A program made the translations under genes and the position numbers. DNA of 64,000 bases from Lepeophtheirus salmonis. Its lineage: Eukaryota > Arthropoda > Copepoda > Siphonostomatoida > Caligidae. The DNA is taken from contig NC_052135.2 of assembly GCF_016086655.4 (NCBI RefSeq), positions 54,299,671 through 54,363,670 of the forward strand, read 5' to 3'. This document shows positions 11,398-23,643 of the stretch, one piece after another. The notes beneath the pieces are model-generated. The model was not told where the DNA came from, made no database searches, and saw only the letters and a list, made by a program, of their open reading frames with translations. Position 1 is the first letter of the stretch. The number at the start of each line of letters is the position of its first letter.

Positions 11398-11720
11398 ATT
11401 CAAATTGTCCTCCATCACAATCAATAACATTCAGTCATTTTTCTCCAAGACATCCCAAACTGTAAGGTCCAGAGGGTTTATGTCAGGACTGGAGGAGGAC
11501 CACATGGAGGTAGACCAGAAGTATGTCATATTTTTGATTTATGAGTTTTGATCTTTTTGGGTGTCTGTGGCTGCTATGCATTTCTTGATGTTGTATGAAA
11601 CAGGATAAAGATGCCAACGGCCTTCTTATCTCCTCACCGGTGCTGAGGAAATCACACACGCGTTTCCTTTATTTTTTTTCTCCAGCCAAAACTTGTTTAT
11701 TATCTGTTGTGGCTTGGTTG
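11398..11720 (-). pseudogene. Mariner transposase, catalytic C-terminal relic
   Basis: Read on the minus strand, about 11520-11425 gives WSSSSPDINPLDLTVWDVLE, the third-Asp block of mariner (SPDxNPLDxxxW). 11418-11398 gives NVIDCDGGQFE-stop, the usual mariner C-terminus (AxxxxGGxxE). The roughly 70 residues normally between these blocks are missing, so an internal deletion joins them. Further upstream (about 11660-11560) there are echoes of the beta-strand before the second Asp, out of frame. The N-terminal helix-turn-helix region was not found. No clear terminal repeats. Confidence 0.65.
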
Positions 11721-12940
11721 CATAACGATACTACGTAATTAAAAGAATGGGGTTAAAATCGTAACTAAATCCTTCTGTCAGTACTAGGTCCCAACTCCAT
11801 ATACACAGTGCCGGTGTTAGGGGTTTACTTATAAGACGTTACTTTTTGAAAATAAGATACGACATTTTCACTTAAAAAAGGCCCCTTTGACAAATATATT
11901 AGTTCATTTTTAATATATTGACATTATTTTTGAAGGTAATGTTTATTTTTTAATGTCCTTATTGTATCCTTTTTCCTAGACTGTATTGATATTTAAAATG
12001 ATTTCTAAAAGTTGTTTTCCCAGGAAAAAAAACATATTTTATTTTTTCATTACTCAATGGGAGGGGGGGCGTACTATCGATATTGGAATTATATTTTGTT
12101 AGATGCAAAGTGTATACCCAGGTTTTTATGAGTAAAACAGCCTGCAAAATTAACTCTATGGTAGTTTGAGGAGTCAATTTTCGATAATTTATTGTTCAAT
12201 ATAAAAACCTTGATATAAAAAATTAATTTTAACACTTATTACATATTTATAGATAACTTATTTCAGTATCACAAATATTTTTATTTATTCTTATCAATAA
12301 GAATATTCCACGAAGCCACAATTAATAACTCCTTCTACCATTTAACTTCTTAGGTCTTTAATTATCGTGATTAATTGATAATGACATATATTCTTTCAAT
12401 TTGTATATTCAGTTATGTTTAAATCAGCTAAGAGTGATCAGACTATATAAAAAATTTATATTATGAAAATATTTAATCCAGGAAAATGGAAGGGTGAATA
12501 TATGAATAAGTCTAAATAAAATAACATTAACATAATTGAACATTTTTTTACAAAGTTTATTAAATAGAAGTTCCTATAAGGAGTCAAAAACTACATGTCT
12601 TAGTCAACCATGAGGTAAATGAGTAGGGATGTCAATATTGACTAAATTGAAGTGAGTGTAATTAAAAAAGGAAGAGCAACGGAGCTCAAAGGACAACGTG
12701 CTCAGTATCAATTTTTCTCTTGAATTCAATGTGCGTTGGTTCGATACTCAGTCGCTCCTAGATAAATAAATAAACTGATTGTATGTAAATGAACTTTAAA
12801 GACAATTCCCAGGTCAGATGGATTAATTGTAATACTACAAATTTAGGCTAATAGAAATACAAGGTAATGCCATTAAGTAATTGGACTTGCAAGAATTGTC
12901 AATTTGATGTACCATACCGACTGCTGGGCAATACAGATAG
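11721..12940. other. AT-rich DNA, nothing recognised
   Basis: The 12635-12740 stretch has a GGTTCGATACTC motif reminiscent of a tRNA B box, but no foldable T-arm (see rejected items). No gene seen. Confidence 0.5.
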
Positions 12941-12944
12941 ATTT

Positions 12945-12966
12945 TGACGTCATACAGTATAAAAAG
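12945..12966 (+). promoter_or_regulatory. Possible core promoter: CRE palindrome plus TATA box
   Basis: A perfect TGACGTCA (12945-12952) is followed six bases later by TATAAAAAG (12958-12966). The pairing resembles a CREB/ATF-driven TATA promoter. No downstream open frame or transcript evidence is visible, and the TGACGTCA motif is over-represented in the window, so this may be coincidence. Confidence 0.2.
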
Positions 12967-13339
12967 CGGTACTCAAAAAGTAACAGTCAAGGAAGGCCAT
13001 ATTTGGCAACTCTTTCTAACAGTTATACTCTATAATTAATCAGTACAACTCCATCCAACCAATTAAAAGAACCTTAACAGAAAAATAAATTCTTCGAAAT
13101 TATGCATCGCTACTTTGAAAATTCTAACGTATTAGCAAGGAAGGAGCACTACCATTTATGAAATTCTCTCAAGCGTGGTGTTTACACTCACCAAAATTTC
13201 TACAATATTCTCACCCAGTCTCATTCGATACAGAGTTAAACAAAATGAATTTTCCTAAAATTAGTTTTTGCATGACCTTGACAAGACGAAACAATTTTCT
13301 TTAAATTCTTTGTTAGAATAAAACAAAACTTTTCTATTC

Positions 13340-13690
13340 TTAGCGAAATATAGCCCAGACTAAATTGACGAAGACGGGACAAAATAGACAAAAAAGGATA
13401 GGACCTAATGGAACTTGGGTTATTTCCATTAAGTCAATAAAACTTTTGCCTTTTGTATGGACTAATAAAAATAAACAAGACAAAATTTGGGGAAGACAAA
13501 ATAAAGATGAAACGAAATAGGACGAAACAAAAACTAGACATAATTTGACCGAACTAAACGAGACGAAATGTCACGACCAGAAGGTAAAAGTTAGAATTCA
13601 TGAATAAAAATGTGAAGAAACGGGAAAAACTCGAAATAAAGACTAAGTATGACAAGACGGAAATTAAATGTGACAAAATGGAAGGTACCC
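13340..13690. repeat. Degenerate GACGAAA/GACAAAA tandem tract
   Basis: About 350 bp of loosely repeated units such as AGACGGGACAAAATAGAC, AAGACAAAATAAAG, GGACGAAACAAAAACTAGAC and GAGACGAAATGTCACGACC. Period is irregular, around 10-12 bases. It looks like an old simple repeat that has drifted. No coding frame. Confidence 0.5.
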
Positions 13691-14499
13691 ACAGAAAAGA
13701 GTTGACAAATTGCTCGCAATATTAACACTGATTGGACATGAGTACATAATTGTATGCAAAAATTTTTACAAATTTTAGATGCTGTCTGACAATAGTTATC
13801 CTTGAATTAATATTTCTACATTCTGAAGATTGACGGACTCTTTATATGATTTTCTTTTTGTATTGCCCCTCAAGGCTTATACGAATTGATACGTAGGATT
13901 CCAACCGAATCCTTAAAAATATTATTGTATATCTTTGTAAGCATTGCCATGTAAAATAAACAATATCGTGTTATTTTCAGCAAGTGTCATCTTAGTAATA
14001 TGAATTTGGACGAGCTTCTTTACAACGAGTTTAATTTCGATAATATTTTTATCTAATAAGCATTACAAGATGAATGACGTCGTTGTTATAAGTCATTAAT
14101 CCCCATAGTGGTATTTAAAATCAAATGGGAGAAGTCTAGCAGGACACTCTGGTCAGATTTCGTGACATATTCGTAAGTTTCTTTGAAGTGAATTATTTAA
14201 AAAATAATCATTTAGTATGATGGTGTTTAAACACTTCGATTGATGAGTAATTGTTTGGTAGGATCTGAAAAAGATCTTTAATCGTACTAATGGATTAATT
14301 GGCCATTTTTTTAATGTAATAATGACGTCATATATCTTGTTATACATATTAGATGAAAATTTTGCTTAAATAAACCTCTCTGAAAAAAAGTTTGCTCTAA
14401 CAATTTCTTGCTGAAATGAACTTAGTTAAGATAACAATCGCTGAAAATAAGCTCGCTCAAATGAATGTTTTATATTACGTAGGTAGTTTACAAAATAAT
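13691..14499. other. AT-rich DNA with short degenerate repeats
   Basis: About 14370-14470 holds several loose copies of a CTGAAAATAAGCTCGCTC-like unit. A TGACGTCA lies at 14323-14330. No gene seen. Confidence 0.4.
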
Positions 14500-14840
14500 G
14501 TTGAGGGTCGGTCAAATTTTTTTTTTTTTTCATTTTGGTCTTGAGAGATTTTTTCTGGAGGGAATTTTATTTCTATTTTTGTCTTATATATTATCTTATT
14601 GTATCAAATTTTTTATGGTCTCAATCTATGGACCAATTTTCTCCCTATCAAAGGGATTTATTAGTTCTACAAATATGATTTATTGCGTCATCAACAGTTC
14701 ATGAATAGAATGGTTTAGACCGTATTTTTTGAAGACCAGTCATGACTAATCTTCTTTAACGATTAAATTAATTCAGTTTACAAAAATCATAAAGGTGTAG
14801 GATTTTCAAACCGATACTTAATACTAGTATTTAGAACATG
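14500..14840 (+). repeat. R3 repeat, longest copy
   Basis: Contains TTTTGGTCTTGAGAG, GGTCTCAATCTATGGACC, TTTAGACCGTATTTTTTG and CAAAAATCATAAAGG. GGTCT/AGACC words recur in both orientations. Related copies are at 9610-9745, 31040-31210 and 53570-53740 (reverse). The open frame at 14498-14704 lies in the repeat and is not considered a gene. Confidence 0.5.
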
Positions 14841-16885
14841 ACGGAGTTTGAATCCATTTTTTGTATTGCGAATAGACAAGATTTATTACTCTAGGTACAT
14901 ATTATTATGTAATCTCCTCATCCATTGAACATGGTTTATAATTAAAAAACATTATCTTTAAGATCAACGGATTTCACTTTTTTTTATTTTACTTTTAGAA
15001 TTATTAATTCTCTTTTCCTCCTCTCATCAATATATATATATATATTGTGGGTAAAAAGATTCAATTGCAAATACTTAACAGAGAAGAAAAGGTAAAGACG
15101 AGTCGTCTATCTCTCTTCATAATAATACATATATAAATTGCACTCGATTAATGATAATTAAGATACCTAACATAGCTACATAGATAGATCGATAGATATA
15201 AAGTCCTATATTGTTAAAGAGAAGTGAAAGTATTTAACTCTCTGTTTGTGGTTGTTCCTTGTTGGTTTTCTTCAACATGAATAAATAAATAATTATAACC
15301 CTAATCCTATGAATGTATGGATGTACCTACATATATACTGGGTGTTGCAGATAAATTTTCACAAACTTTAAAGCCTTCCAAATCTTTAACCATAAATATT
15401 TTATACTGGATTTGTAACACCACAGAATTGGTGTATACCAAATTCAATTAACAATTATTACGTCAAAAATAAATAAAAAAATATTCACAGAGCATATACA
15501 AACCCTGTGGCAACTTAGGGGGAAGGAGAATCCGTCTGGAACACGATGTTACCTAACTAACACAAAAATGCCCTAATATTTTGTCGATTTCTCCCATGTC
15601 CCATTTCCTTGTTGCTCTCTTGTCGTATATTTATATATTGGCCATTTTATTATTTTTAGGAAGGCATTTTGGTTATGGTATCAAATATATAGCTACAACT
15701 TTAATGAAATATTACTCAGCAATATTATAATGAAGTATGGAATAAAATAATGTGTAGGATATTAATATTATACATATTGATATGATGGATTTATTTGGCT
15801 AACTACTAACTAATTTTGGACATTTTTCCTATTGGAAGAGAGGTTGTGCAAAAAATAAAGGCAACGACGTGTAAAACCACGCCTATCCTCTTTAGGGAAA
15901 GAGGGGCTCAACTTAAAACCAAATAGGCATGGTACAAAAATTTAAAAAAAATAGAATGTATTCTGAAAAAATATAATTAAATGAAATTTGTAAAAAGTTA
16001 TAACTAAAAACTATTTAAGAACCGTAATCTATGATTTTGTTTTTATTAATAATAAAAATATTAAAAATGAGGGATTTTATGGTTGTCTTACAATACGAGA
16101 GAGGGTGCAGATTTCGTCTTAAAGCTTTGTATTAAAAAAAACTATTTTTCTGACCCGTAAGTACTAGTAATTGCTTATTAAATTTCAATGTTCCACTTCA
16201 AGTAGGTTTTTATCTGAAAGACATTAAAGTTTATGCATATTTAACTGCAGCACTCTGTATGAATGTACATATATAGGTAAATACTCGTACAATCAATTAT
16301 GCATGTTTTTAAAGGAAATCCTTTTGCATAGATGCATTATACATACTTAAATGAATGTATCATTAATATGAGTATGTATTAAATCCATCTCTGCAGCCTT
16401 TTTATCGATGTAAGGGTATATAATGATTAAAAGCTAGAAATCCATTGGTGTAGTAGATCAATAAAAATGATTAATTTATATACCTTCCTTTTTATAAATA
16501 GTGATGCTAATTTGTTTTAAATTGGCAACCTTAAGAGTGAATTTTGTTTTCACTATCCGTAATTCGAAAAAAGTTAAAAATTAAACTGCTCTAGCGTACA
16601 GTATATCTAAAGTTATTCCGTATATATCATGTGAAAATATTACTTAATATGCCGTGAACAAATATCTATTGTTAAATACTGTTTTGATTACTCATTGTTT
16701 CTAGTGATTTTATACATAGTTGATTATATCCTTGATTCAATCCATGGTTTCATTATTTTAAAAAATAGTTACTTTGTTATACTTCAACAATATTATTTTG
16801 ATCTCAAAATATGTACTTCAAGTTCCACAGCCCTTATATCTGATTTATTAAGTCAATTATGTAGCAGCGCCGTAAATGAGGTATG
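14841..16885. other. AT-rich DNA, no gene seen
   Basis: (TA)n tract near 15034-15047. At about 15337, TACTGGGTGTTGCAGATAAA resembles the end of a Tc1/mariner element, but no partner end or transposase follows. Several ATACATA/TGTATG-rich stretches at 16250-16400. Confidence 0.45.
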
Positions 16886-17345
16886 AACGGGGGTGTACAA
16901 AACTTGTCCGAGAGCCGGAGCGGATTTTTTAGTTAGCAATCTGAAAGGCTTTTTTTATTGTTCTAAACAGTTATTATTATTATTTTATTCTAGAGGAAGG
17001 AACATCTTATTATAAAGTTATCACTAGTACAGTAACTGTGTATTGTGTAGGTCGCCTGTTTTTTGTTTTTTTGTTTTTTCGGTAATTGAAGAATGAATTT
17101 TCTTATCCACAGCTGTAATCTTTATTATTTAATTCCTGAGTATTGAACTTCATTTTAAACTACATACAATTATATACAAAAACGGATTGAGCATTTGTGT
17201 GTGCTTATAAACAACGGTGTATGTAACCTTCATTATTTGATGTGGAGTTATAATCCTTGTTAATCTCCGAATAAAATTGAGGATCATCATTATTACCTAT
17301 GTCATTGTTAATTTTCTCCCCCCTTGTCAAAGCTACTTATAGGTT
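16886..17345 (+). repeat. R1 repeat, forward, near full length
   Basis: R1 5' block AGCGGATTTTTTAGTTAGCAA at about 16919, then TTATTATTTAATTCCTGAG variants, GTGTGTGCTTATAAACAACGG, GTGGAGTTATAATCC and a CCCCCCTTGTCAAAGC block. It lacks the usual 3' terminal block (ATTCTTCAAATTGTC). Confidence 0.6.
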
Positions 17346-18043
17346 ACTATAGAAAACTATTTAAGTGCTCAAGTTGAGAAAATACAGGTATAAAAATACA
17401 ATCTCAAGTAGGCTTTTGCTGTTGATATTTTATGAAGTTTGAAGTTTTTAATATCAAAAGTTCGCTAACGGAGGGTTACTATGTGTAATAAGGGTTCAAT
17501 CAGTCTAAGTAGAAGTTGTATATGACGAGTGATTTGTCTAGAAAAGTATTTATTAAACTTCGAAGATATTCAAGCCACAAATGTATTACATATAATTGTA
17601 AAAAGAAGTATAAAAAAAAATTAATAAATCATATAATTCTATTTCAGCAGTCATTTGCCTAATTTTAGAACTACACTCCACACGTGTATAAAAAAGATTG
17701 TCCATTCCTTGATTTCTTTGTCAGGGGTATTATTGCCCACAAATTAAATGATTGCCATTCTCAATCTGCATGGATAAAAGTAATAAAAAAATAATAGTGC
17801 TAGACAGACAGACATAATAAATCATAGCTGTATTATATCTAATACAAAACGAAGTTGAAATCTCTTTGCCAGGTTTTTTCTTCTATTTATATATGATGTA
17901 GTTACATTGATCAACATCAGCATTGAAGAAATATTTTTTTAATAGCATCTCTTACCAGTACTGAGTGTGTAGGTAAGTGAAAACTGGACACGTAGAAAAA
18001 CTTTGCGCCTATGTTGACACATGTGTTGCTGTTTCTAATCTTT
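17346..18043. other. AT-rich DNA, nothing recognised
   Basis: No coding or repeat signal identified. Confidence 0.5.
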
Positions 18044-18370
18044 TATGTAGCCTCCCTGGCCTCAATGCGCCGCAAGGACCTCTGAAAGGTGGTAATAGAA
18101 TAATTGGGACTCATGCAGCTCTAATGCTCAACAATTGAAGCCTTGAGGGCATTAATATTTGGTGCTCTTGTCCAACAGGCCCAGGCTTTTACATGCAGCC
18201 AGAAGAAAAAACTGACCGGGTTGGCATCTGGCTGTTATGAAAACCACATTGTTTTCGATCAGAACAGAATACTTGTCTTTAAGAAGGACTGAGCAACCTT
18301 TGCTGTGTACTGGAGGACCAAATTGTTGAAATATCACTTTCCCATCCAGTTCTTAGCTAATATCGTTGAT
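18044..18370 (-). pseudogene. Mariner transposase, C-terminal half relic
   Basis: On the minus strand one frame reads, with in-frame stops, LQYTAKVAQSFLKT (after the second-Asp region), QPDANPVSFFFWLHVKAWAC (third-Asp block, Asp kept), NINALKASIVEH and SITTFQRSLRRIEAR, the usual mariner tail. The N-terminal helix-turn-helix and first Asp are absent. A single frame survives over about 270 bp with at least three stops, so point decay exceeds indels. Terminal repeats were not identified. It abuts the hAT relic at 18430. Confidence 0.7.
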
Positions 18371-18429
18371 CTTGTATTCTGTTTTGAATCAGATGAGTGG
18401 TATCCCCAGTCCATTGCATGAAGAAATTA

Positions 18430-18876
18430 TCAACTCATCCCTAGATTTGAGATTTTTGAGCGATTGTTTTGGACAAAACAAGCATAAAATGTACACAAAA
18501 ATATTGAATAATGATCAACCGAAATATCAAAATAAAGCAATTTATTTTGAAAGAAAAATGCAGTTTTATAAGGACAATTTAAATAAATTAGTCTTTTTTT
18601 ACAAATTGAGATTTTAGAAATATTTTCTTCTGTTAATTTTTGTATTCGATCAGTATAGGAAGTTTTAAGCATACGGAAAGATCGTTCATCGTCCACATTT
18701 GTAGTTGTAGCATATTTGAAGATAGAGTGATTATCAAGAGTCTTGTTAGATGCTGACCTATCATCATCGCCACCTTTGATTATACGTTCAACTTTTTGCA
18801 TAAATGGAAGATCAGGATTTCGCAATATGGCACCAAAGTATTTATCATTTGTTGAAGATTCAAAGGAGACTATTCA
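18430..18876 (-). pseudogene. hAT-family transposase, C-terminal dimerisation domain relic
   Basis: An open minus-strand frame contains FKYATTTNVDDERSFRMLKT followed by DRIQKLTEENISKI. This matches the hAT C-terminal dimerisation signature (YAPTTSxDxERSFSxLKxxxTDRRxxLTEEN). The region ahead of it (FMQKVERIIKGGDDD) is the usual linker. The rest of the transposase (BED finger, RNase H core) is missing upstream. About 130 codons remain open without a stop, so this piece is younger or luckier than its neighbours. The last 60 or so codons past ENISKI are not recognisable. Confidence 0.65.
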
Positions 18877-18969
18877 ACAGTCATTTTTGACTCAAATTTC
18901 TTCTTCCTCTAATTGGTGTTGTTTGAATTTGAATCCCTCACATATCTTATCATATAATTATAACGATCG

Positions 18970-19560
18970 TACTCATATTTTTAGCTCCAAAATAAGAGCC
19001 AAATAAAGGGTGGTTTTTGTAGATGAAAAATATAATAAAAAGTTATTGCTTTATCTACCTAGAACCTAAATTTCTTTATTTATTTCTTACTCATTCAGAT
19101 ATATTCATTTTTTACAACATACACAATGATTTAGTTTTTTTCCCTCTGAACTAAAAATAAATATATTACTATGTACAGTCATTATTTTCTGTGGCAAAAT
19201 TTAATTCCTACTATACCAACTCTAACTGTATTGCAAAGAAAAAATATATTATAAACATTAGGGTAATGACTTTTTTTACAGTCTATTATTCCTGAATTGT
19301 TATTGAATTAGTAGGAATAAAATTATATTTTGCAAGTACTAAAGCTAAAACCGTTACTCATAAAATGATTTCAAGATTCTGATTAATGCAACATATGGTT
19401 TTAGATATACATAACACAATATAATTATTTTGATAAAAACTTAATAATCAAATATATACAAAGTATAATCCAAATCCTTACACCTGAGTTCATTATTGTT
19501 CACATTGGATTATACGATAAAGCGTTGTAAAGGTGTGGGATGAAATTTGCTGTACACATT
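18970..19560. other. AT-rich DNA, nothing recognised
   Basis: No coding or repeat signal identified. Confidence 0.5.
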
Positions 19561-19565
19561 TTCAC

Positions 19566-20035
19566 AATCTAAAAAAGAAAAAAACGTGTCATTTCTGTTG
19601 CGAATTGTGACTGCTGATGAAAAATTGATCAGTTACGTCAATTTCAGTGACAGAGGTTGTAGTCGAATACCTACGAAGTGGCCCAGACCGTCGCCAAGCT
19701 AGGATTGACTGTCAAGAAGGAGGTGCTGTGTGTTTGGTTAGATTGGCAGGGAATAATTTACGATGAGCTGTTCCTCCCTGTACAAACGCTCAATTTTGCC
19801 ATCTACTGTGAGCAACTTGACTGTTTGAAGCTGACAACGGAACAGAAGCTGCCAGAATTGCTAGATAGGATAGAAATCGTGCTTCATTATGACTATGACC
19901 GGCCACACACATCTTTGCTGACGCGTCAGAAACTCAGTGGGCTCAGATAGGAAGTTTTTATGCATTCATTCTACCTGACCTGGCACTAAGTGACTACTAT
20001 CTGTTCTACTCTATGGTCAACTCCATTGAATTATT
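19566..20035 (+). pseudogene. Mariner transposase, catalytic core relic (mauritiana/SETMAR-like)
   Basis: Three consecutive frames cover the catalytic core. Frame one, 19568-19675: FLLRIVTADEKLI, the first-Asp block (TxDEKW). Frame two, 19678-19950: VLCVWLDWQGIIYDEL and LHYDYDRPHTSLLTRQKL, the second-Asp block (HxDNARPH). Frame three, about 19974-20030: PDLALSDYYLF, the third-Asp block. All three catalytic aspartates are still present, but two frameshifts separate them and the N-terminal DNA-binding domain is missing. The wording is closest to mariners related to human SETMAR/Hsmar1 (family knowledge). No terminal repeats seen. Confidence 0.8.
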
Positions 20036-20334
20036 GTAACACTTTTTATAAAACATTGAAATGAATTAGCCATTTTTTTTGTTTTGTTTTGTTTATGTGT
20101 CGTCCTATTTTCTTTGAAATCATGATAAAGAGCTTATGCACTGTTTTAAGAAGATCATTTATTTACTTTAACTTTATTAAAGAAAATTAAGGTCACTTTA
20201 TGAAACGTCATTTAAAAAAAAATATTTGTCCTCTCCCCCTCACCAACACAAATTTGGGGATTGGTGTCAAATTGTGGGACTTTTTTCAAAATAAGTACAT
20301 ACAATTGTTTACAATCTGAACAGTATATTTTTAT

Positions 20335-20675
20335 GTTCTATAGCTGTTATGATAATTCTTTCATTCTTGAGGAATGAACATTTTTATATAAAGGGTAACC
20401 GTGAGGAGTTTGTGGCCTAAATCCCACTGCTGTTTGCAGTTAATCCAATAAAACATCATGACAGCTAATCTGCTCACATCTTGAGCATTCTTCAAATTGA
20501 CATGAAAAAATTATCATTTGGAACTGAAAGAGCATGAGTTCAATTCGTTGTCACTCCTAGTGAATCATTATTCAATATATAGGTTTGGATTATGAATTAT
20601 GGATAGAGTTGTAAAATCTAAGCGGCTGTCATCTCAAACATTATTCAAATTGTAAGGGTAACCATTTTTTCTTTA
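20335..20675 (+). repeat. R1 repeat, forward, plus an extra 3' end
   Basis: R1 3' blocks AAACATCATGACAGCTAATC and GAGCATTCTTCAAATTGAC at about 20450-20500. A second 3' end (GCGGCTGTCATCTC, ATTATTCAAATTGTAAGGG) lies at 20615-20665. The 5' half is degraded. Confidence 0.55.
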
Positions 20676-22059
20676 CATATTAAAATATAGGGCCTATTAT
20701 CCTTTCAAATAGTTATAAAATATATAATTCACTAGGTTGACTCTAAAAAGGATTCACTCCAATTGATTTTACATACTTTTTAATAGCAATGTTAGATATA
20801 CGACACAAAAAAAAAAAAATCAGTGAAAATTTCAATTTTGTTTTATTAAGGATTTTCAATCGAATATTGAATTTTCGTATAAAATAAAAATTTGTCTGGA
20901 AATTTGTATGCATATAATTTTGACATCTTAAGAATGATTATGTGTAATTTTTTCTTGTTTCATCAATTTTCAAGAAAAAATGCCACAAAGATATGCATTT
21001 TGGACATATAATTGAATAACCGTAACGCTACAAAATATAGTAATTTAATTTTTGGGAATATTTTATTAAACATTTTTTTGAAATATTTGTTATTGACTAT
21101 TATTTTTTAGAAAAAATTATTTTTTATAACTTTTTTTGTTTTGCAAGTACGAAAAAAATCTCGTTAGTTTTATACTTTCATTATATTACCAATAAATTCT
21201 ATGAACTATTTTTGTTTTTCAAAATTAGTGCAATACATTTTCCTGCAATGTTCTTTGCTAATTTCAATTTTGTTATTTGTTGTCAAAAAAAAAAAAAATA
21301 GACTTCCCTTTTTGGCCAAATTTTTTTGTGCATGTATGTTCCATGTTATTTGAAATTTTATATATATATTTTTTTCAAATTCATAATAATACACATTATA
21401 TGTAGGATCTATATTATAATGTCTAAACATCAACACTTTCGATGTTATTTCCCAATCCCTCCTTGGCCCGATGGTACGGGCATATGGTATTACTTTCATG
21501 ACTCGTTATCATATTGAGCCATTGATTCCCTTTCAAAGAAATCAAAATAAATCCATAAAAAATGAGACTAAACGTTTATATCCATTACGAAACAGGTATA
21601 CTAATATATTATGTTTCATTATTATCATACAATTAATCATTAATGCACACCTACGACCAAAGCCCAAATTTTTCTTCGTTTTTAATAACAATAAAATAAC
21701 ATCAAAAAATAGCAAAGGAAAATAATCAACGACTAAGATGCTAATAAAATCAAATGTAAAATAAATATACATTTTATGACTTTAAATCTTTATTAGATCT
21801 ATTTAATATCAAAGTTATTTTAGGCCCGTTTGGGAGTACATTTGTGATTCACCAAGTCCTATACTATGTACACCTACATGGTGGTTGGATCTCTCAGTGC
21901 CTCATAAATCACTGATCCCTGCTAGATAGATGAGCATGAATTAGCTGTTATAATCACTTCAAATATACCTTATTATGATATAATAAATCTTAAACGACTC
22001 GAATTAGAAAAATATGCACATTTATATGGAAAGTCACTGATAAATATTAATTACTTGTG
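20676..22059. other. AT-rich DNA, no gene seen
   Basis: Dominated by A/T runs. 20830-21130 resembles the AT-rich body of R5. Overlapping short frames at 21206-21772 on both strands show no family resemblance. Confidence 0.5.
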
Positions 22060-22455
22060 GAGTTTTTTATAATTTTTGATACAAAAATTCAATAAATAAT
22101 TTTTTTTTCTAAAAAAATTGAAAAATTTATTAAAAATATTAAATTTTGTGTAAAAGACATTTCAAATTCTCAATTTTGTCAAAAAACATTGCAAATATTC
22201 AATTTTTTCAGAAAAAAGTATTTCAAAAATCTAACTGTTCACAAAAAGTTAATTTTTTTTGAAAAAACTTCGAAAAATAACCAATAAATATTAAATTTAA
22301 AAAAAAAATTCATAGTTATTTATAGAAAATTAAATTCTTTAGAAAATAATGTGAAAAATTATATTGTATACCAAATAATAAGTTTTCTAGTAAAAAGCAA
22401 AAATTCTTTAATGTGGGGGGGGGGCACCAGCCCCTCCAGCCATTCCCTGCGGATG
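22060..22455 (+). repeat. R5 dispersed repeat, longest copy
   Basis: About 340 bp of loosely repeated TTCAAAAATCTAAATTTTTT-like units end in a run of nine or ten G, then CACCAGCCCCTCCAGCCATT and CCCTGCGGATGCC. The G/C-rich tail is the diagnostic block shared with 1-165, 3590-3787 and 40105-40450. Confidence 0.6.
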
Positions 22456-23643
22456 CCTATACTATATTTATATTTAATAATATTATGATTAAGGAAAGAC
22501 TTGTATTATTTTTCTAAAAGACAATGCCACTCTCAGCCACTTTGTTTACAAACCAATATAGGTAAACAGAGCTTATACCCTGTTGCCAAGTTCTATTGTA
22601 TATTTATCTTTTTTAGCCATTCTTTCCGTGCAAGGAAAGTTCTTGGAGAATTACTAAAATTTTCTGACTGAATTTTACTTCACTATATAAACATCGATTA
22701 ATTAATTATTTTCAAAAGGATCCATCATTGTAATGGAGAAAAAAATAGGTATAAAAAATTTCGTTAGAGAATGTTGCAAACCTACTTACAGGAACTACCC
22801 TCTAACGATCGATGCAATTTAAACTTTTAACGTAAATATATATTTTACCATTTTTGTAAAAGGGGTTTCCTTATAATATTTTTAATGGATATATCTGTAT
22901 TGATCATCAATTTGAGAACTTTGTAACTTCAATCTCATCTATTTTTCAATAAAAATACTTTTGATTTTTTCAAATATAAACATCATATTTAAGAGAGCTT
23001 GGATTCAATATTTTGCATTTAGTCTTCATGAAATTAATGAACCTTTTTTAAGATGTGCAGTCTTCAACTTTAGTCATTGTTAAAACAAAATTTAAAACTT
23101 TATAACCAATGCTGAATTTGTAAATTAACAAATACATTATTATTTTATAAAGAGGTTTTATTAGCCTCAGTTAAAATCAGTTTTATTAAATCAGTTATCA
23201 TTATTCTTTCCTCAATAAAAACTTTTTTTTGTCAAAATCCATTGTCAATGATAATGCAATACTCAGTTTTTATTTTTTTAATAATCTATAACAGCCAAAA
23301 AGTAAATAAAAAAGATTAATTTATCTTTAATAAATTCTTTGATTGTAAAATTCAACAATTTGTTTAAAAAAAAAAAATCGTATTATATTTACTTTGTGGA
23401 ATCAACATAAAAAGTTTAGCTCTTATTTTTTGAAAGTTTGTATTAATTAGCAAATTTGTATACAGAAAATATTTTGTATTCACATATGTTTTTTTTGTAA
23501 ATAAATATTCTCGTTCGAAAGATTTTTTACCTTAATTGGCCGCCAAGTCAAATTTTAATATCTTGTATCAATACTACCATTTTTTTATTTTGATGGTAGA
23601 TAATGATCCTACTTTTAGTTTATTTAGCTATAAAGTATATATA
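22456..23643. other. AT-rich DNA, nothing recognised
   Basis: A short stretch near 22525-22560 (AATGCCACTCTCAGCCACTTTG) resembles about 3500-3535, a further minor repeat. No gene seen. Confidence 0.45.

Noticed and set aside
12635..12740. tRNA-like signal (GGTTCGATACTC resembling a B box)
   Set aside because: No complementary T-arm or acceptor stem can be formed around it and no A box at the right distance.
14498..14704. 68-codon hydrophobic open frame, looked like a membrane protein
   Set aside because: Hydrophobicity comes from T-rich codons, and the stretch is part of the R3 repeat.
15337..15400. CTGGGTGTTGCAGATAAA, looked like a Tc1/mariner end
   Set aside because: No partner inverted repeat within 2 kb and no transposase sequence beside it.
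18743..19006. 87-codon plus-strand open frame
   Set aside because: It is the shadow of the minus-strand hAT dimerisation-domain frame and has no motif of its own.
21206..21772. Cluster of overlapping frames on both strands
   Set aside because: No shared motif, no codon pattern and mutual overlap; expected by chance in this base composition.
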